From Kitasatospora phosalacinea (lineage in GTDB: Bacteria; Actinomycetota; Actinomycetes; Streptomycetales; Streptomycetaceae): a stretch of 64,000 bases of DNA. The notes beneath the pieces are model-generated. The model ran no database searches. It was given only the letters and a program-made list of their open reading frames with translations, and was not told the origin of the DNA. Position 1 is the stretch's first letter. Every line of letters begins with the position of its first letter. Below, in pieces: positions 45,113 to 53,687 of this stretch. The position numbers and the translations under genes were made by a program. The stretch is from contig NZ_JNYE01000019.1 in the NCBI RefSeq assembly GCF_000717185.1, forward strand, positions 1 through 64,000, given 5' to 3'.

Positions 45113-45195
45113 CGATCGACGCCGGGTGACGGCCGGTACCGGGTAGCGGCCGACGCCGGATGGCGGCCGACGCCGGGCCGTGCGGGGCGTCCCGG

Positions 45196-45756
45196 TCAGG
45201 GCGCCTTGGCCACGCGGGCGACCGCCCGCAGGTAGCGTTCGATCGCCAGGTGCTGGAGGGCGAGCGCGACGGGGCGGCCGAGCCGGGCGTACCAGGCGGC
45301 GAGCCGGGAGAAGGCGGTGACCTCGAACCACACCTCGCCGTCGGCGTCCATGCTCACCACGAAGGACTCCTCGCCGCGCTCGGGGTGCCCGGGCAGGGTG
45401 CCGTAGGCGAAGCCGATCCGGTAGGGGGTCTCGACGGCCCAGACCACCCGGCAGGGGATGACCAGCCGGGGCAGGGGCAGCCCGGGCAGGCGGAGCCGGA
45501 GCAGGACGGTGGTGCCGGGGTCGGTGCGGGCCGCCGCCGGGTGGACGGCGAATCCCGAGCCGAGCTGGGCGCCCCAGCCCAGGACGTACCCGCCCGCACG
45601 CTCCAGGACGGCCCGGCCGCGGCCGAGGTGGACGCGGCGGCGGAGCCAGGAGTAGCCGGGGGGCAGGGCGGCGTCCGCGGTGGCGCCGACCTCGGGGTAG
45701 CTGGGCGCGGCGGCGCGGGCGGCGAGGTGGCGGCGGTGCAGGTCGTTCGGCGGCAT
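45196..45756 (-). CDS. DUF1990 family protein
   Basis: 186 residues. The DUF1990 pattern is seen in SYPEVGATADAALPPGYSWLRRRVHLGRGRAVLERA, GWGAQLGSGFAVHPAAAR and RIGFAYGTLPGHPERGEESFVV, with the conserved YGTLPGHPE(R/S)GEE core. The family is common in actinobacteria and plants; its function is unknown, though it has a START-like fold in some descriptions. It is tail to tail with the beta-lactamase-like gene. No signal peptide. Confidence 0.85.
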   Translation of the reverse strand: MPPNDLHRRHLAARAAAPSYPEVGATADAALPPGYSWLRRRVHLGRGRAVLERAGGYVLGWGAQLGSGFAVHPAAARTDPGTTVLLRLRLPGLPLPRLVIPCRVVWAVETPYRIGFAYGTLPGHPERGEESFVVSMDADGEVWFEVTAFSRLAAWYARLGRPVALALQHLAIERYLRAVARVAKAP

Positions 45757-45928
45757 CCGTCAGTTGTACGCCGCGCGGGGCCGGGCGGCCAGGGCCGGTG
45801 GTCGCTGCCGGTGGCCGCGTCCGCTGGTGTTCGGCCCGGTGGGGAGGGTGCGGCTGTGGTGCACCTCACCCGCTGCGCCCTCCGGCCGGGGGCGGTGCCG
45901 CAGCGGCCGGAGGGGCGGGCTGCCGGGG

Positions 45929-46141
45929 TCAGCCCTGGACGGAGGCCCAGAACTCCTCGAAGGAGAGCTTGCCGTCGCCGTTGGCGTCCTTGGCGTTGAT
46001 GATCGCCTGCGCGACCGTCTCGGTGACGTGGTAGTCGCCGAGCTGGGCCATGACCGTCTTGTACTCGCGCGCGGTGACCCGCCCGTCGCCGTCGACGTCC
46101 AGGCGCGCGAATGCCGTCCGTGCCGCTTCGATGTCCGCCAT
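45929..46141 (-). CDS. Two-EF-hand calcium-binding protein, 70 aa
   Basis: ATG at 46141 (MADIEAARTAFARLDVDGDGR). The two EF-hand loops are DVDGDGRVTAREY and DANGDGKLSFEEF, with Asp/Asn at positions 1, 3, 5 and Glu at 12, so both should bind calcium. This is the short form of actinobacterial EF-hand proteins. It lies 430 bp from a divergent four-EF-hand gene, so two calcium proteins share one region. Confidence 0.9.
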   Translation of the reverse strand: MADIEAARTAFARLDVDGDGRVTAREYKTVMAQLGDYHVTETVAQAIINAKDANGDGKLSFEEFWASVQG

Positions 46142-46573
46142 CGGACCCACCCCTCTTCTTGCTCCAACACCGGTCTTGACGCCGTGTTTCCGGCGCGCGG
46201 GCCACAATAGCCGCAGCTCCGGACGCACCGACAGGCCGGCCCCGGTCAACGGGGCCGCGGGGGGTGCGGCGGGGCCGCGGGAGGGGCGGCGGCGGGTTCG
46301 GCGAAGGCCGCGCGGGCCGGGGCCGGGTCGTCGCCCCCGGGGAGGTGCCCGGTGTCATGGGGCGGTCAGGAACCGGGTGGAAGCGGCCGGTTGCATGTTC
46401 CGGCATGACGGACGTCGTGGTTCCGACCGGCGCGCGGGCAGGCGTGTGCTCCCCCGGCGTGCGGGCGGGGACGGGGTGTGCGACCGCGCGCTGCCGTAGG
46501 GCGGGTGGGAGTGGAAAGGATCAGCCTCGCACGTCCGGGAGAGGTCCGGAGAGGTTCCAGGAGGGGCACGGCC

Positions 46574-47149
46574 ATGGCGAGCGAGTTCCAGCGCTACAAG
46601 TTGACCAGCATGTTCCGCGCGTTCGACACCGACGGGAACGGTTACCTCGACGAGGAGGACTTCCGGGCGCTGGCGGACCGCTGGGGGCGGCTGCCGCGGG
46701 TGGCGGCGGATCCGGAGCTGGCGGCCAGGGTGCAGCGGGTGATGCTCGGCTGGTGGGACGCGCTGTACGAGGCGGCGGACACCAACGGCGACGGACTGGT
46801 GGACATGGACGAGATCCTGGCCATGGTGGACCGGCTGCCGGAGATGCGGGAGGCCGTGACGGCGACGGCGGACACCGTCTTCGAGGCCGTCGACGAGAAC
46901 GGCGACGGCCGGATCTCGCGGGAGGAGCACCGCCGCCTGGTCGACGTGTGGAACGGTCAGCCGACCGACACCACCGGCGTGTTCGAGCTGGTCGACCTGG
47001 ACGGCGACGGCTTCCTCTCCCGGGAGGAGTTCACCGAGCTGTGGGCGCAGTTCTGGATCAGCGCGGACCCGGCGGACCCGGGCAACCACCTGTGCGGGGC
47101 GCTCGCCCCGGCGGCCGGGTCCGCGGCCGGGTCCGCCGCCGGGGCGTAG
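46574..47149 (+). CDS. Calerythrin-like EF-hand calcium-binding protein, 191 aa
   Basis: ATG at 46574, behind GGAGGGGCACGGCC. EF-hand loops are DTDGNGYLDEEDF, DTNGDGLVDMDEI, DENGDGRISREEH (His in place of the final hydrophobic after Glu) and DLDGDGFLSREEF; all have the usual Ca ligands. The helix pair LTSMFRAFDTDG and the spacing match sarcoplasmic-type EF-hand proteins such as calerythrin. The C-terminal 20 residues are Ala/Gly-rich. It may buffer or sense cytosolic calcium. The small EF-hand gene is divergent from it. Confidence 0.9.
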   Translation: MASEFQRYKLTSMFRAFDTDGNGYLDEEDFRALADRWGRLPRVAADPELAARVQRVMLGWWDALYEAADTNGDGLVDMDEILAMVDRLPEMREAVTATADTVFEAVDENGDGRISREEHRRLVDVWNGQPTDTTGVFELVDLDGDGFLSREEFTELWAQFWISADPADPGNHLCGALAPAAGSAAGSAAGA

Positions 47150-47158
47150 CGGGGAGGC

Positions 47159-47830
47159 TCAGCGCTTGGAGATCCCGACGTTGCGGATGTTGACGGGCAG
47201 CGTCGGGAAGCCGTCGCCGGGGCCGTTCTGGTCGTCCTCGCCGCCCGCGGCGATCTTCTGCAGCACGTCGAGCCCGGAGGTGACGCGGCCGAAGGGGGTG
47301 TAGGCCGGGGAGAGCTTGGTGTCCTTCCAGACGATGAAGAACTGGCTGCCGTTGGTGTTCGGTCCGGCGTTGGCCATCGCGACGGTGCCCGCGGGGTAGG
47401 TGGCGCCCTCCAGGTTCTCGTCGGGGAAGGAGTAGCCGGGGCCGCCGCTCCCGGTGCCGGTGGGGTCGCCGCACTGCAGGACGTAGATCCGCTGGGTGGT
47501 GAGGCGGTGGCAGTGGGTGCGGTCGAAGTAGTCGCGTTCGGCGAGGAAGCGGAACGAGTAGGTGGTGCAGGGGGCCTGATCGGTGAGCGCCCGGAAGGTG
47601 ACGGCGCCCTGGCTGGTGCGGAGGGTGGCGTTGTAGGGCTTGGCGGCCTTCTTGGCGTCGAAGACCGGGATGCCCTTGAAGTTGTCGGCGGGGACGGCCG
47701 CGGTGTAGGTGCACGCGGCGGCGGCCCCGGCCGCGGGGGTGGCGGCGGTCGCCGTACCGGTGGTGGTGGTCAGGGCGAGCGACACCATGGCCAGGACGGT
47801 CAGTCCGGCGCCCCAGGTCGTGCGCTTCAT
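47159..47830 (-). CDS. Secreted cyclophilin-type peptidyl-prolyl isomerase
   Basis: 223 residues, ATG at 47830, with a signal peptide (MKRTTWGAGLTVLAMVSLAL...ATA). Cyclophilin core: LRTSQGAVTFRALTDQAPCTT, RDYFDRTHCHRLT (active-site-region FDxxxFHR), LQCGDPTGTGSGGPGYSFPDE, GTVAMANAGPNTNGSQFFIVW and LSPAYTPFGRVTSGLDVL. The exact catalytic Arg lies in HCHRL. It should act on proline bonds of exported proteins outside the cell. It ends 9 bp from the EF-hand gene, tail to tail. Confidence 0.92.
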   Translation of the reverse strand: MKRTTWGAGLTVLAMVSLALTTTTGTATAATPAAGAAAACTYTAAVPADNFKGIPVFDAKKAAKPYNATLRTSQGAVTFRALTDQAPCTTYSFRFLAERDYFDRTHCHRLTTQRIYVLQCGDPTGTGSGGPGYSFPDENLEGATYPAGTVAMANAGPNTNGSQFFIVWKDTKLSPAYTPFGRVTSGLDVLQKIAAGGEDDQNGPGDGFPTLPVNIRNVGISKR

Positions 47831-48279
47831 TCGACAGCCTCCGTGGTGAGAAGGGGTGGGCAGTGGTGGGGATCGAGCAGCGGGCGGGTTTGGCAGGGAC
47901 CTGCCCACCGCACTTGCCGCCCGAACCTCCCGGCACCCTCGCCCCACCCTTCCGCCGACCCGCCCGGGGCGCTCCCGCCCCTCGTCGCTCCCCCGCCCCC
48001 GCGCGTCGCACCCCTGGCCCGCCGGTCTCCCCTCAGCAACGGTTCGTCCAGCAACCTTCTCGACCGCCTGTTCGATGTGACTCCATCGTCTGCTATCCGG
48101 TGAGCACGGTTCCGGGGAACGGGAGGGGCCGTGGAGTGCCCGCTGCCGCCGTGTGCGAGGACAGCGACGGCGACGACGGCGGTGACCGCGAGACCGACCG
48201 ACGCGGCCCACTGCTCACCGGGACGAGAGAACCACCGCGGAGATGATCCAGGGCAGGAAGGTGCGCAGGTGCGACATGG
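47831..48279. other. Region upstream of the cyclophilin gene, up to the insertion sequence
   Basis: About 450 bp holding the promoter of the cyclophilin gene. No gene is supported on either strand; the open frames have mixed codon structure. The insertion of the ISL3 element just beyond separated this region from whatever lay upstream. Confidence 0.45.
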
Positions 48280-48351
48280 TTTCGGGAGGATCTGATCAAC
48301 ATTTCGGGATCGCCCAGCGTAAGCGGCCCGTGAACAGGAAGGACCCGAAGA

Positions 48352-49014
48352 TCACGCTTCCTGTGCTGGTCGACGGCGCTGTCCTTCTGGAGTGAAGGTG
48401 AAGCTCGTGGTGAACGGAGCGTCACCACGGCGGACTGCCAGGAGCAGTGGCTGCTCGTGGCTCGGCGGCCAGGAGGGCTCGGTGCCCGGGGCGGCGCCGT
48501 TCCAGAGGTGGAAGAACAGCATGGGCGCGGAGCGGTCGGCGGTCGCGTAGCCGAGCGTCTTCCCGTAGTAGGGGTTGGTGCTGCCGAAGAGCACTGATGG
48601 CGTGCCGAAGGCCGAGGTCACGTCGGGCCATGTCCGGTCTCGGGCGGCCCAAGGGTCGATCGCGGCAAGCATCGTGGCGTACTCGTCCGCGCTTAGCGCC
48701 CTGTCGAGCTTGAGCCACCCCTGCCGGTGCGCGAACTCCGCGTAGACGGAGGCCACGCTGGTGCTGTGATCAGCTGGCAGGACGGCCTCGAAAGCGCCCT
48801 TCACGCCGGTCGCGGTCCGTGCCTCCCGCCGCTCCAGGGCGCGCTTCTCCTTGTCCCACGCTCCTTGCCGACCCTCAACGAACAAGAGATGGTCCAGCGT
48901 CAGCCTGATGGCGAACTCCCCGCCCCACATCCCCGGCCGGCGGAGAACATCGTTGAGCTGGTCGACGAGGTAGGCGTGGATCTCGTCCGAGGACGCGAGC
49001 GTGTCGGCTGGCAT
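48352..49014 (-). CDS. Passenger gene of the ISL3 element, unknown function (220 aa)
   Basis: ATG at 49014, 32 bp after the transposase stop, in the same direction. The 220 residues are soluble, with no signal peptide: SSDEIHAYLVDQLNDVLRRPGMWGGEFAIR; HLLFVEGRQGAWDKEKRALERR; VYAEFAHRQGWLKLDRALSADEY; FGTPSVLFGSTNPYYGKTLGY; AAPMLFFHLWNG. It resembles uncharacterised Streptomyces proteins with the RPGM(W/Y)GGE pattern; no catalytic signature is clear. It lies wholly within the IS ends, so it moves with the element. It may aid transposition or be a captured cargo such as an immunity protein. Confidence 0.7.
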   Translation of the reverse strand: MPADTLASSDEIHAYLVDQLNDVLRRPGMWGGEFAIRLTLDHLLFVEGRQGAWDKEKRALERREARTATGVKGAFEAVLPADHSTSVASVYAEFAHRQGWLKLDRALSADEYATMLAAIDPWAARDRTWPDVTSAFGTPSVLFGSTNPYYGKTLGYATADRSAPMLFFHLWNGAAPGTEPSWPPSHEQPLLLAVRRGDAPFTTSFTFTPEGQRRRPAQEA

Positions 49015-49046
49015 GCCGACAGTCTCCCCAAGACGGTCGAAGGAGA

Positions 49047-50630
49047 TCAGGATGCCAGGAGTATCCGTCGCCGCAGCAGGGCGAAGCTCGCGCGGCCGTA
49101 GCCCTGCCTTTTGAGGTATTTGATCCGGTTGACGTGGCCTTCGACGGGGTCGCTGTTCCAGCGCAAGGTGAGGCCGGCGGTCACTGCGTCGAGGTCTTGG
49201 CGCAGGTGGCGGGCGAAGTTGCGAAGGGGCGGCAGGTCGGTGGCCTCGGTCTGCTCGATCCACTCGGGTAGGTGCTCGCCGTCGAGGTTCTTCATCATCC
49301 GGGCGAAGTCGCGTACCCGCTCGGCGGCGGTGGCCAGTTCGGGGCATCGGGCGAGTAGGTGCTTGAGCTGGAGGGCTTCGTCGCTGGTCAGGGCGTCGGG
49401 GTGGCGGGTGAGCCAGCCGGTGGCCTGTCGGACGGTCGGTGTGGTCGGCAGTCGGGGTGCCGGTGCGGGCGAGGAACGGAGTGGCTCCAGCCAGCGTCTG
49501 ACGCTGCGGTTGCTGCCCCGGTAGCCCAGGGCCTGGATCTCGCGGAAGAGCAGTCCGCTGTCGGTGCAGCCCTCGTTCCACCTCTGGTTCAGGTAGCCGG
49601 TCCACGGGGCGAGCGAGCGGCTACCCGGCCTGGACGGGACCAGCAGTTCCTCGACCGCGGGTGCGTGGGCGTACTTGCGGACCGTCTTGCGGTCCAGGCC
49701 GAGCAGCTCGGCGATCCGGCCGATGCCCACCCCCTTGCCGTACAACTCCTCTACAGTGGCGAAGCGTTCGCGGGTCGTGCTGGCTCGTCTGCCGTCCGGG
49801 AGCTGCACCTGCGGTTCGGGGGCGGGGACAGGCTCCTGGACCTGGTCCTCCGGTTCCTTCAGGCAGGTGCGGTGGGCGATCACGCACTTCTCGACCGTCT
49901 CGGCAAGGTTCTTCCAGAGATGGAACCTGTCTGCCACCTGCACCGCGTCCGGTGCGGCGGTGCGGACCGCCTCGGCGTAGGCGCTGGCCCGGTCGCGGCA
50001 CACGATCTCGGCGCCGGGGTGCCTGCGCAGCCAGTCGGACAGGGTCTCGGCGGTCCGGTCGGGCAGCACGTCGATGGGGCGGCCGGCCTCGATGTCGATG
50101 AGGACGGTCGCGTAGACGTGCCCGCGCTTGAGGGCGAAGTCGTCGACGCCGAGCACCCGCGGCGCCCGCTGCAGCGGCGGGTCGGGCAGCGTGTGTATGA
50201 GGTTGAGCAGGGTGTTCGCGCCGGCCCGGCAGCGCAGGTGCTCGGCGAGCCGGCTCCCGGCCCGGCCGGCGAGGGCGAGAGAGACCGCTTCCAGCAGCCC
50301 ACGCTGGAGCAGACTACGGCGGCCGTAACGGAACGTCAGTCCTTCGACCTGCTCGGCGAATGTCCGGCGCGGACAACCGGGCGTCTGGCAGCGGAACCTG
50401 CGAACCGACAAGGCGATCGTCGCAGCACGGCCGCCGACGGCCAGGTCGGCGATCCGCCGCCGGTAGCGGTCGTGCACCCGGGTAGAGCCGGCACCACACC
50501 CTGGACAACATGCCTGGTCGGAGGCCGTACGGGCAGTGATTCGCAGCCCTGTCTCCGCGACGCGAACCTCCTCGACCACCAAGCCGGACAGCTGTGGGAG
50601 CAGCAGCTTCAACGTCTGATCACATAGCAC
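49047..50630 (-). CDS. Intact ISL3-family transposase, 527 aa
   Basis: Full-length ISL3 protein: zinc-binding N-terminus (CCPGCGAGSTRVHDRYRRR and RFRCQTPGCPRRTF), then the DDE core with LGVDDFALKRGHVYATVLIDI, EIVCRDRASAYAEAV and VADRFHLWKNL, a helical region with an HTH-like RIAELLGLDRKTVRKYA, and the terminal NSDPVEGHVNRIKYLKRQGYGRASFALLRRRILL, which contains the last conserved Glu. Nothing is missing, so it should be active. It differs much from the decayed ISL3 copy at 28.7 kb and is not the same element. Confidence 0.92.
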   Translation of the reverse strand: MLCDQTLKLLLPQLSGLVVEEVRVAETGLRITARTASDQACCPGCGAGSTRVHDRYRRRIADLAVGGRAATIALSVRRFRCQTPGCPRRTFAEQVEGLTFRYGRRSLLQRGLLEAVSLALAGRAGSRLAEHLRCRAGANTLLNLIHTLPDPPLQRAPRVLGVDDFALKRGHVYATVLIDIEAGRPIDVLPDRTAETLSDWLRRHPGAEIVCRDRASAYAEAVRTAAPDAVQVADRFHLWKNLAETVEKCVIAHRTCLKEPEDQVQEPVPAPEPQVQLPDGRRASTTRERFATVEELYGKGVGIGRIAELLGLDRKTVRKYAHAPAVEELLVPSRPGSRSLAPWTGYLNQRWNEGCTDSGLLFREIQALGYRGSNRSVRRWLEPLRSSPAPAPRLPTTPTVRQATGWLTRHPDALTSDEALQLKHLLARCPELATAAERVRDFARMMKNLDGEHLPEWIEQTEATDLPPLRNFARHLRQDLDAVTAGLTLRWNSDPVEGHVNRIKYLKRQGYGRASFALLRRRILLAS

Positions 50631-50848
50631 TACTGTTCAAAGATCGACCTGGCGAGCAGTCACGCTGGGCGATCCCGAAATGTTGATCAGATCCTTTCGG
50701 GATCCCCGTCGGCGGTCGGCCGGCATTCCCCCGGGCCGTGTTTCCGCAGGAAATCCACCGTGCGGCCCGCCCGTACCGCCCGTCGGCTGGACGGATCATG
50801 CCACCGGCGGACGGACGGGCGGGTGCGCGGCGAACCGGAGCGGGGCCC

Positions 50849-51097
50849 TCAACCGAGGGCAGCGGCGGCGACGGCGGCGGCCACGGCGACGGTCACGCCG
50901 CCGTGCACGGGACCGGCTCCGTGCACGTCGGGGTCGGTGGCGGGCTCGGGGTCGGTGGCGGTGGCGTGCGCGTGGGGGCCGGTGGTGACGGTGCGGTCGG
51001 CGGGCGAGGAGTACGCCCGGGTGCTGGTCGCGGTGAGGACCGCGGCGACGGCGAGGGCGGCGGCCGCAGCGGCGGCGCGCCGGTGGAGGGGGTTCAT
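50849..51097 (-). CDS. Small secreted or membrane-anchored protein (82 aa)
   Basis: ATG at 51097 gives MNPLHRRAAAAAAALAVAAVLTATSTRA, a likely signal peptide. The mature part (YSSPADRTVTTGPHAHATATDPEPATDPDVHGAG) is polar and His/Pro-rich, and the C-terminus GGVTVAVAAAVAAAALG is hydrophobic. It is last in a run of three genes for small exported proteins, 23 bp after the I36-like gene. No family recognised. Confidence 0.5.
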   Translation of the reverse strand: MNPLHRRAAAAAAALAVAAVLTATSTRAYSSPADRTVTTGPHAHATATDPEPATDPDVHGAGPVHGGVTVAVAAAVAAAALG

Positions 51098-51120
51098 GCG
51101 GCTCCTGGGGGAGGACGGGG

Positions 51121-51597
51121 TCAGCACGGGCGGAGCGACTTGAGCGCGTTGTCGTGGGCGCTGCCCCGGGTGCCCGGGGCCATCGCGCCGACGGTGCCCC
51201 GGTAGTCCTTGCCGGGGTACCAGCAGTAGGCGACGGGCGAGTTGTTGACCCAGGCGGAGATGCCCTCCTCGCCGGTGAACCGGGAGCCGTCGGGCAGGTC
51301 CAGCCGCTCGGTGTCGGCGAGTTCGGTGCCGGGCAGCAGCGCGACGGCGGCGTGGTCGTAGTGGACGCCGTCGTAGAGGCAGAGCCACCCGGCCGGGCAG
51401 GCGACGTGCCGGGCGGCCCGGCTGTCGCCGTTGAGGACGTGCACGCCGGGCGGGTTGCTGACGGCGGCGTGGTGGACGGGGGGCGTGGGGGCGGGGGTGG
51501 CCAGGGCCGGGGCGGTCGCGGCGGCCAGCGGGGCCGCGGCCAGCAGCAGGGCGGCGGCGAGGGCGCGCAGCGGGCGGGCGGCGGTCAGGAGTTCCAC
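51121..51597 (-). CDS. Secreted I36-family (SMPI-like) peptidase-inhibitor-type protein
   Basis: 158 residues from GTG at 51597. A signal peptide (LLTAARPLRALAAALLLAAAPLAAATAPALA) precedes a beta-gamma-crystallin-type module: CPAGWLCLYDGVHYDHAAVALLPG, then ISAWVNNSPVAYCWYPGKDYRG with paired Cys (two disulfides likely). This is the pattern of I36 inhibitors such as SMPI, which block metalloproteases. The start overlaps the upstream gene by 13 bases. The window also has a metalloprotease (snpA), though 9 kb away. Confidence 0.8.
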   Translation of the reverse strand: MELLTAARPLRALAAALLLAAAPLAAATAPALATPAPTPPVHHAAVSNPPGVHVLNGDSRAARHVACPAGWLCLYDGVHYDHAAVALLPGTELADTERLDLPDGSRFTGEEGISAWVNNSPVAYCWYPGKDYRGTVGAMAPGTRGSAHDNALKSLRPC

Positions 51598-52103
51598 GGC
51601 GTCCCCAGGAGCTTGAGGTCGGTGGCCTGGTCGGTGCCGTCCGCGGTCCACCACACCTGGGCGTTGGCGCCCTTCGGGATGGCGAAGTCGGCGTGCACCG
51701 ACTGCTTCGGCCCGATCTGCCGCCAGATCACGTCGCTGGTGCCCTTCAGGCTGGCGGCGCACTTCGCGGCGTCCACGGCGGGTGCCCGGCCGCCGTCGCA
51801 GTCGTAGACGACCAGCGAGAGGTCGGCGGGCGCGGGCCCGGTGGTGGTGAAGACCAGTCGGCCGCCCTCCTCGATCGGGCACCAGCTGACGGTGCCCCCG
51901 GTGACCGGGACGGCGGGCCCGAGCGGGCCGGTGCAGACCGGCTCGGTGTCACGGGCGGCGGGCGGCATCGCGGCGACGCCGCCGGGGCCCGCGGGGGCCG
52001 CCGGGGCTACGGGAGCGGCGGGGGCCGCGGCGGTCAGTGCGAGGACGCTCGCGGAAACGGCGAGGGCCGCCGGGAGGCGGTGTCGCCTGGGGGTGTGGGG
52101 CAT
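51585..52103 (-). CDS. Secreted protein of unknown function (172 aa)
   Basis: ATG at 52103. MPHTPRRHRLPAALAVSASVLALTAAAPA is a signal peptide; after an Ala/Pro-rich spacer comes a possible beta-rich domain with paired Cys: VCTGPLGPAVPVTGG, SWCPIEEGGRLVFTTTGPAPADLSLVVYDCDGG, DAAKCAASLKGTSDVIWRQIGPKQ. The four Cys suggest two disulfides. It heads the small secreted-protein operon. No family recognised. Confidence 0.65.
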   Translation of the reverse strand: MPHTPRRHRLPAALAVSASVLALTAAAPAAPVAPAAPAGPGGVAAMPPAARDTEPVCTGPLGPAVPVTGGTVSWCPIEEGGRLVFTTTGPAPADLSLVVYDCDGGRAPAVDAAKCAASLKGTSDVIWRQIGPKQSVHADFAIPKGANAQVWWTADGTDQATDLKLLGTPWNS

Positions 52104-52374
52104 GTCTCTCCTGCTCGGGTCCTGCTGGGGTGGGACGCCCGTGGAACGGGACGGCCGCCGAACCGGTCGACGGTCACGCTCAGTCATCACCAGGGCGGCC
52201 GCCCGCCTATCGCTCCGTTGACGCACTGTCACCCGATCGGCCAGCACCGGGGCCCGCCCGGACGAGCCGCCGACCGGCCGCCTTCGGTGACGGAGCGTCA
52301 GCCCGTCGGCCCGGGCCCCGGAGTCTTCACGGGGGCCGGGCCGACGGATGCGGAGGGTGCGGGAAGCACCGCGG

Positions 52375-52995
52375 TCAGACGGCGAGGAGGTGCTGGAGCA
52401 GGTCGCGGTAGTCGCGGAGCGCCAGGCGCAGGTCCTCGGTGCGCGAGGAGCCGTCCTCCGTGCTCTCCGCGCTCTCCGCGCTCTCCGTGTTCCCCGCGCC
52501 CCTCGTACGCCCCGCGCTCCCCTGCCACGCTTCGCGCAGCGCCGTGCGGCGTCCGTCCAGGCTCTCGACCAGCTGCCGCACCGCCTCGTCCAGCGCCTCG
52601 TCGGCCTCCCGCACGGCCCGGCCCGGGTCGTCCACGAAGCCGGCCATCGCACGGTCCAGGCGGCGGGCCGACTGCGCGGCGAGGTCGGGCGGGAGGAGGA
52701 CGGGGGTGACGGGGGCGGTCGCGGTCGCGGCCTCCTTGGCGGGGGCGGGGGCGGTGCCGTGCGCGTCGCGGTCGGGCGCGGCCTCGCGGTCGGGCGCGGC
52801 CTCGCGGTCGGGCGCGGCCTCGTGGTCGGGCGCTTCGTGCAGGACGGGGTCGGTCGCCTCGCCCAGGCCGTTGCGCGGGAAGTGCCGTCCGCCGGTGGTG
52901 CCGCGGCGCGGGGTGTCGGTCCGGACGAACCTGCCGGCGGGGCGGGCTCCGGCGGGGTCGGTGCGGTGGTCGTGGTCGTGATCGCTGATGGTCAT
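52375..52995 (-). CDS. Acidic cytoplasmic protein with FVDDPG motif (206 aa)
   Basis: ATG at 52995. N-terminal 100 residues are low-complexity and acidic, with repeats of EAAPDR. The ordered part (about residues 110-206) has ARRLDRAMAGFVDDPGRAVREADEALDEAVRQLVESLDGRR and a helical ending LALRDYRDLLQHLL. The FVDxPGxAxxEAD motif is shared with the next gene on the left strand, so the two form a family. The function is unknown. A helical bundle is likely. Confidence 0.7.
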   Translation of the reverse strand: MTISDHDHDHRTDPAGARPAGRFVRTDTPRRGTTGGRHFPRNGLGEATDPVLHEAPDHEAAPDREAAPDREAAPDRDAHGTAPAPAKEAATATAPVTPVLLPPDLAAQSARRLDRAMAGFVDDPGRAVREADEALDEAVRQLVESLDGRRTALREAWQGSAGRTRGAGNTESAESAESTEDGSSRTEDLRLALRDYRDLLQHLLAV

Positions 52996-53063
52996 GCCGT
53001 CCTCCTCGGTGGGGATCGGGTCGGGTCGGTGGTCGGGTCGGTGGTCGGGGCCGCGGCGCGGGT

Positions 53064-53687
53064 TCAGGCGTGGTGCTCGCGCCGGAGCGAGAACTGGTGG
53101 TCCGGCGTCCGCGGCTTCGTCGCGGTGTCGGGCCGGGCCCGCTGCGGGTCGCCGTCCGTACCGACCAGGGCGGTGAACAGTTCGCGGGCGCCGAGCAGGG
53201 CCCGGCGCTGCTCCTCGGTGTCCGGGGCGACCCCGGCCGGGTCGGCCGCGGCGAGGGTGCGCAGCACCCGGTACGACTCGACGTGTGCGCCGTGGTCGAC
53301 GGAGATCGCGTCGATCTGGGCGTCGACGTCGGTGTCGGGGTAGCCGCGGTCGCGGGCCACCCGGGACAGCAGCGCGTCCGCTTCGGCCAGGGCCTGCCCG
53401 GGGGCGTCCACGAAGTGGGCCTGGGCTTCTCCCCACTGCTGTTCGGCGCGGGCCCGTTCGGCGTCGCCGAGCGGGGTGAGCGTCAGTTCCCGGTGCCGTT
53501 CGACGCGCCGGGCGAGTTCCCGTTCGGCCGCGGCGGTGTCGCCGTCGTACCGGGCGACGGTGCGCCCGTACTCGGGGCCGAAGCGGCGGCTCAGGCTGGG
53601 GTGCTGCTGGCGGCGGAGGGCGAGCACGCCGCACACCGCCGCCACCACCAGGACCAGGACGAGCGCCACGATCAGACCGCTGGACAT
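53064..53687 (-). CDS. Single-span membrane protein with FVDAPG motif (207 aa)
   Basis: ATG at 53687. MSSGLIVALVLVLVVAAVCGVLALRR is one membrane span or uncleaved signal; then a cytoplasmic-type helical region: GPEYGRTVARYDGDTAAAERELARRVERHRELTLTPL and AQAHFVDAPGQALAEADALLSRVARDRGYP. It lies upstream of the FVDDPG gene in the same direction with 68 bp between, so the two are co-transcribed. Both contain the same ordered module; this one brings it to the membrane. Function unknown. Confidence 0.75.
   Translation of the reverse strand: MSSGLIVALVLVLVVAAVCGVLALRRQQHPSLSRRFGPEYGRTVARYDGDTAAAERELARRVERHRELTLTPLGDAERARAEQQWGEAQAHFVDAPGQALAEADALLSRVARDRGYPDTDVDAQIDAISVDHGAHVESYRVLRTLAAADPAGVAPDTEEQRRALLGARELFTALVGTDGDPQRARPDTATKPRTPDHQFSLRREHHA

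Larger units (their letters stand above)
48288..50694 (-). mobile_element. ISL3-family insertion sequence with a passenger gene and 8-bp target duplication
   Basis: Inverted repeats of 33 bp (GGATCTGATCAACATTTCGG... at 48288-48320; its complement at 50662-50694) appear identical. The 8 bases TTTCGGGA lie directly outside both ends (48280-48287 and 50695-50702), a target duplication of the length usual for ISL3. The 2407-bp element carries an intact transposase and a second gene in the same direction, which is unusual. The intact ends and duplication indicate a recent insertion. Confidence 0.93.

Noticed and set aside
47863..48246. Plus-strand ORF upstream of the cyclophilin gene
   Set aside because: Poor codon pattern, Pro/Arg-rich; likely the promoter region of the cyclophilin gene.
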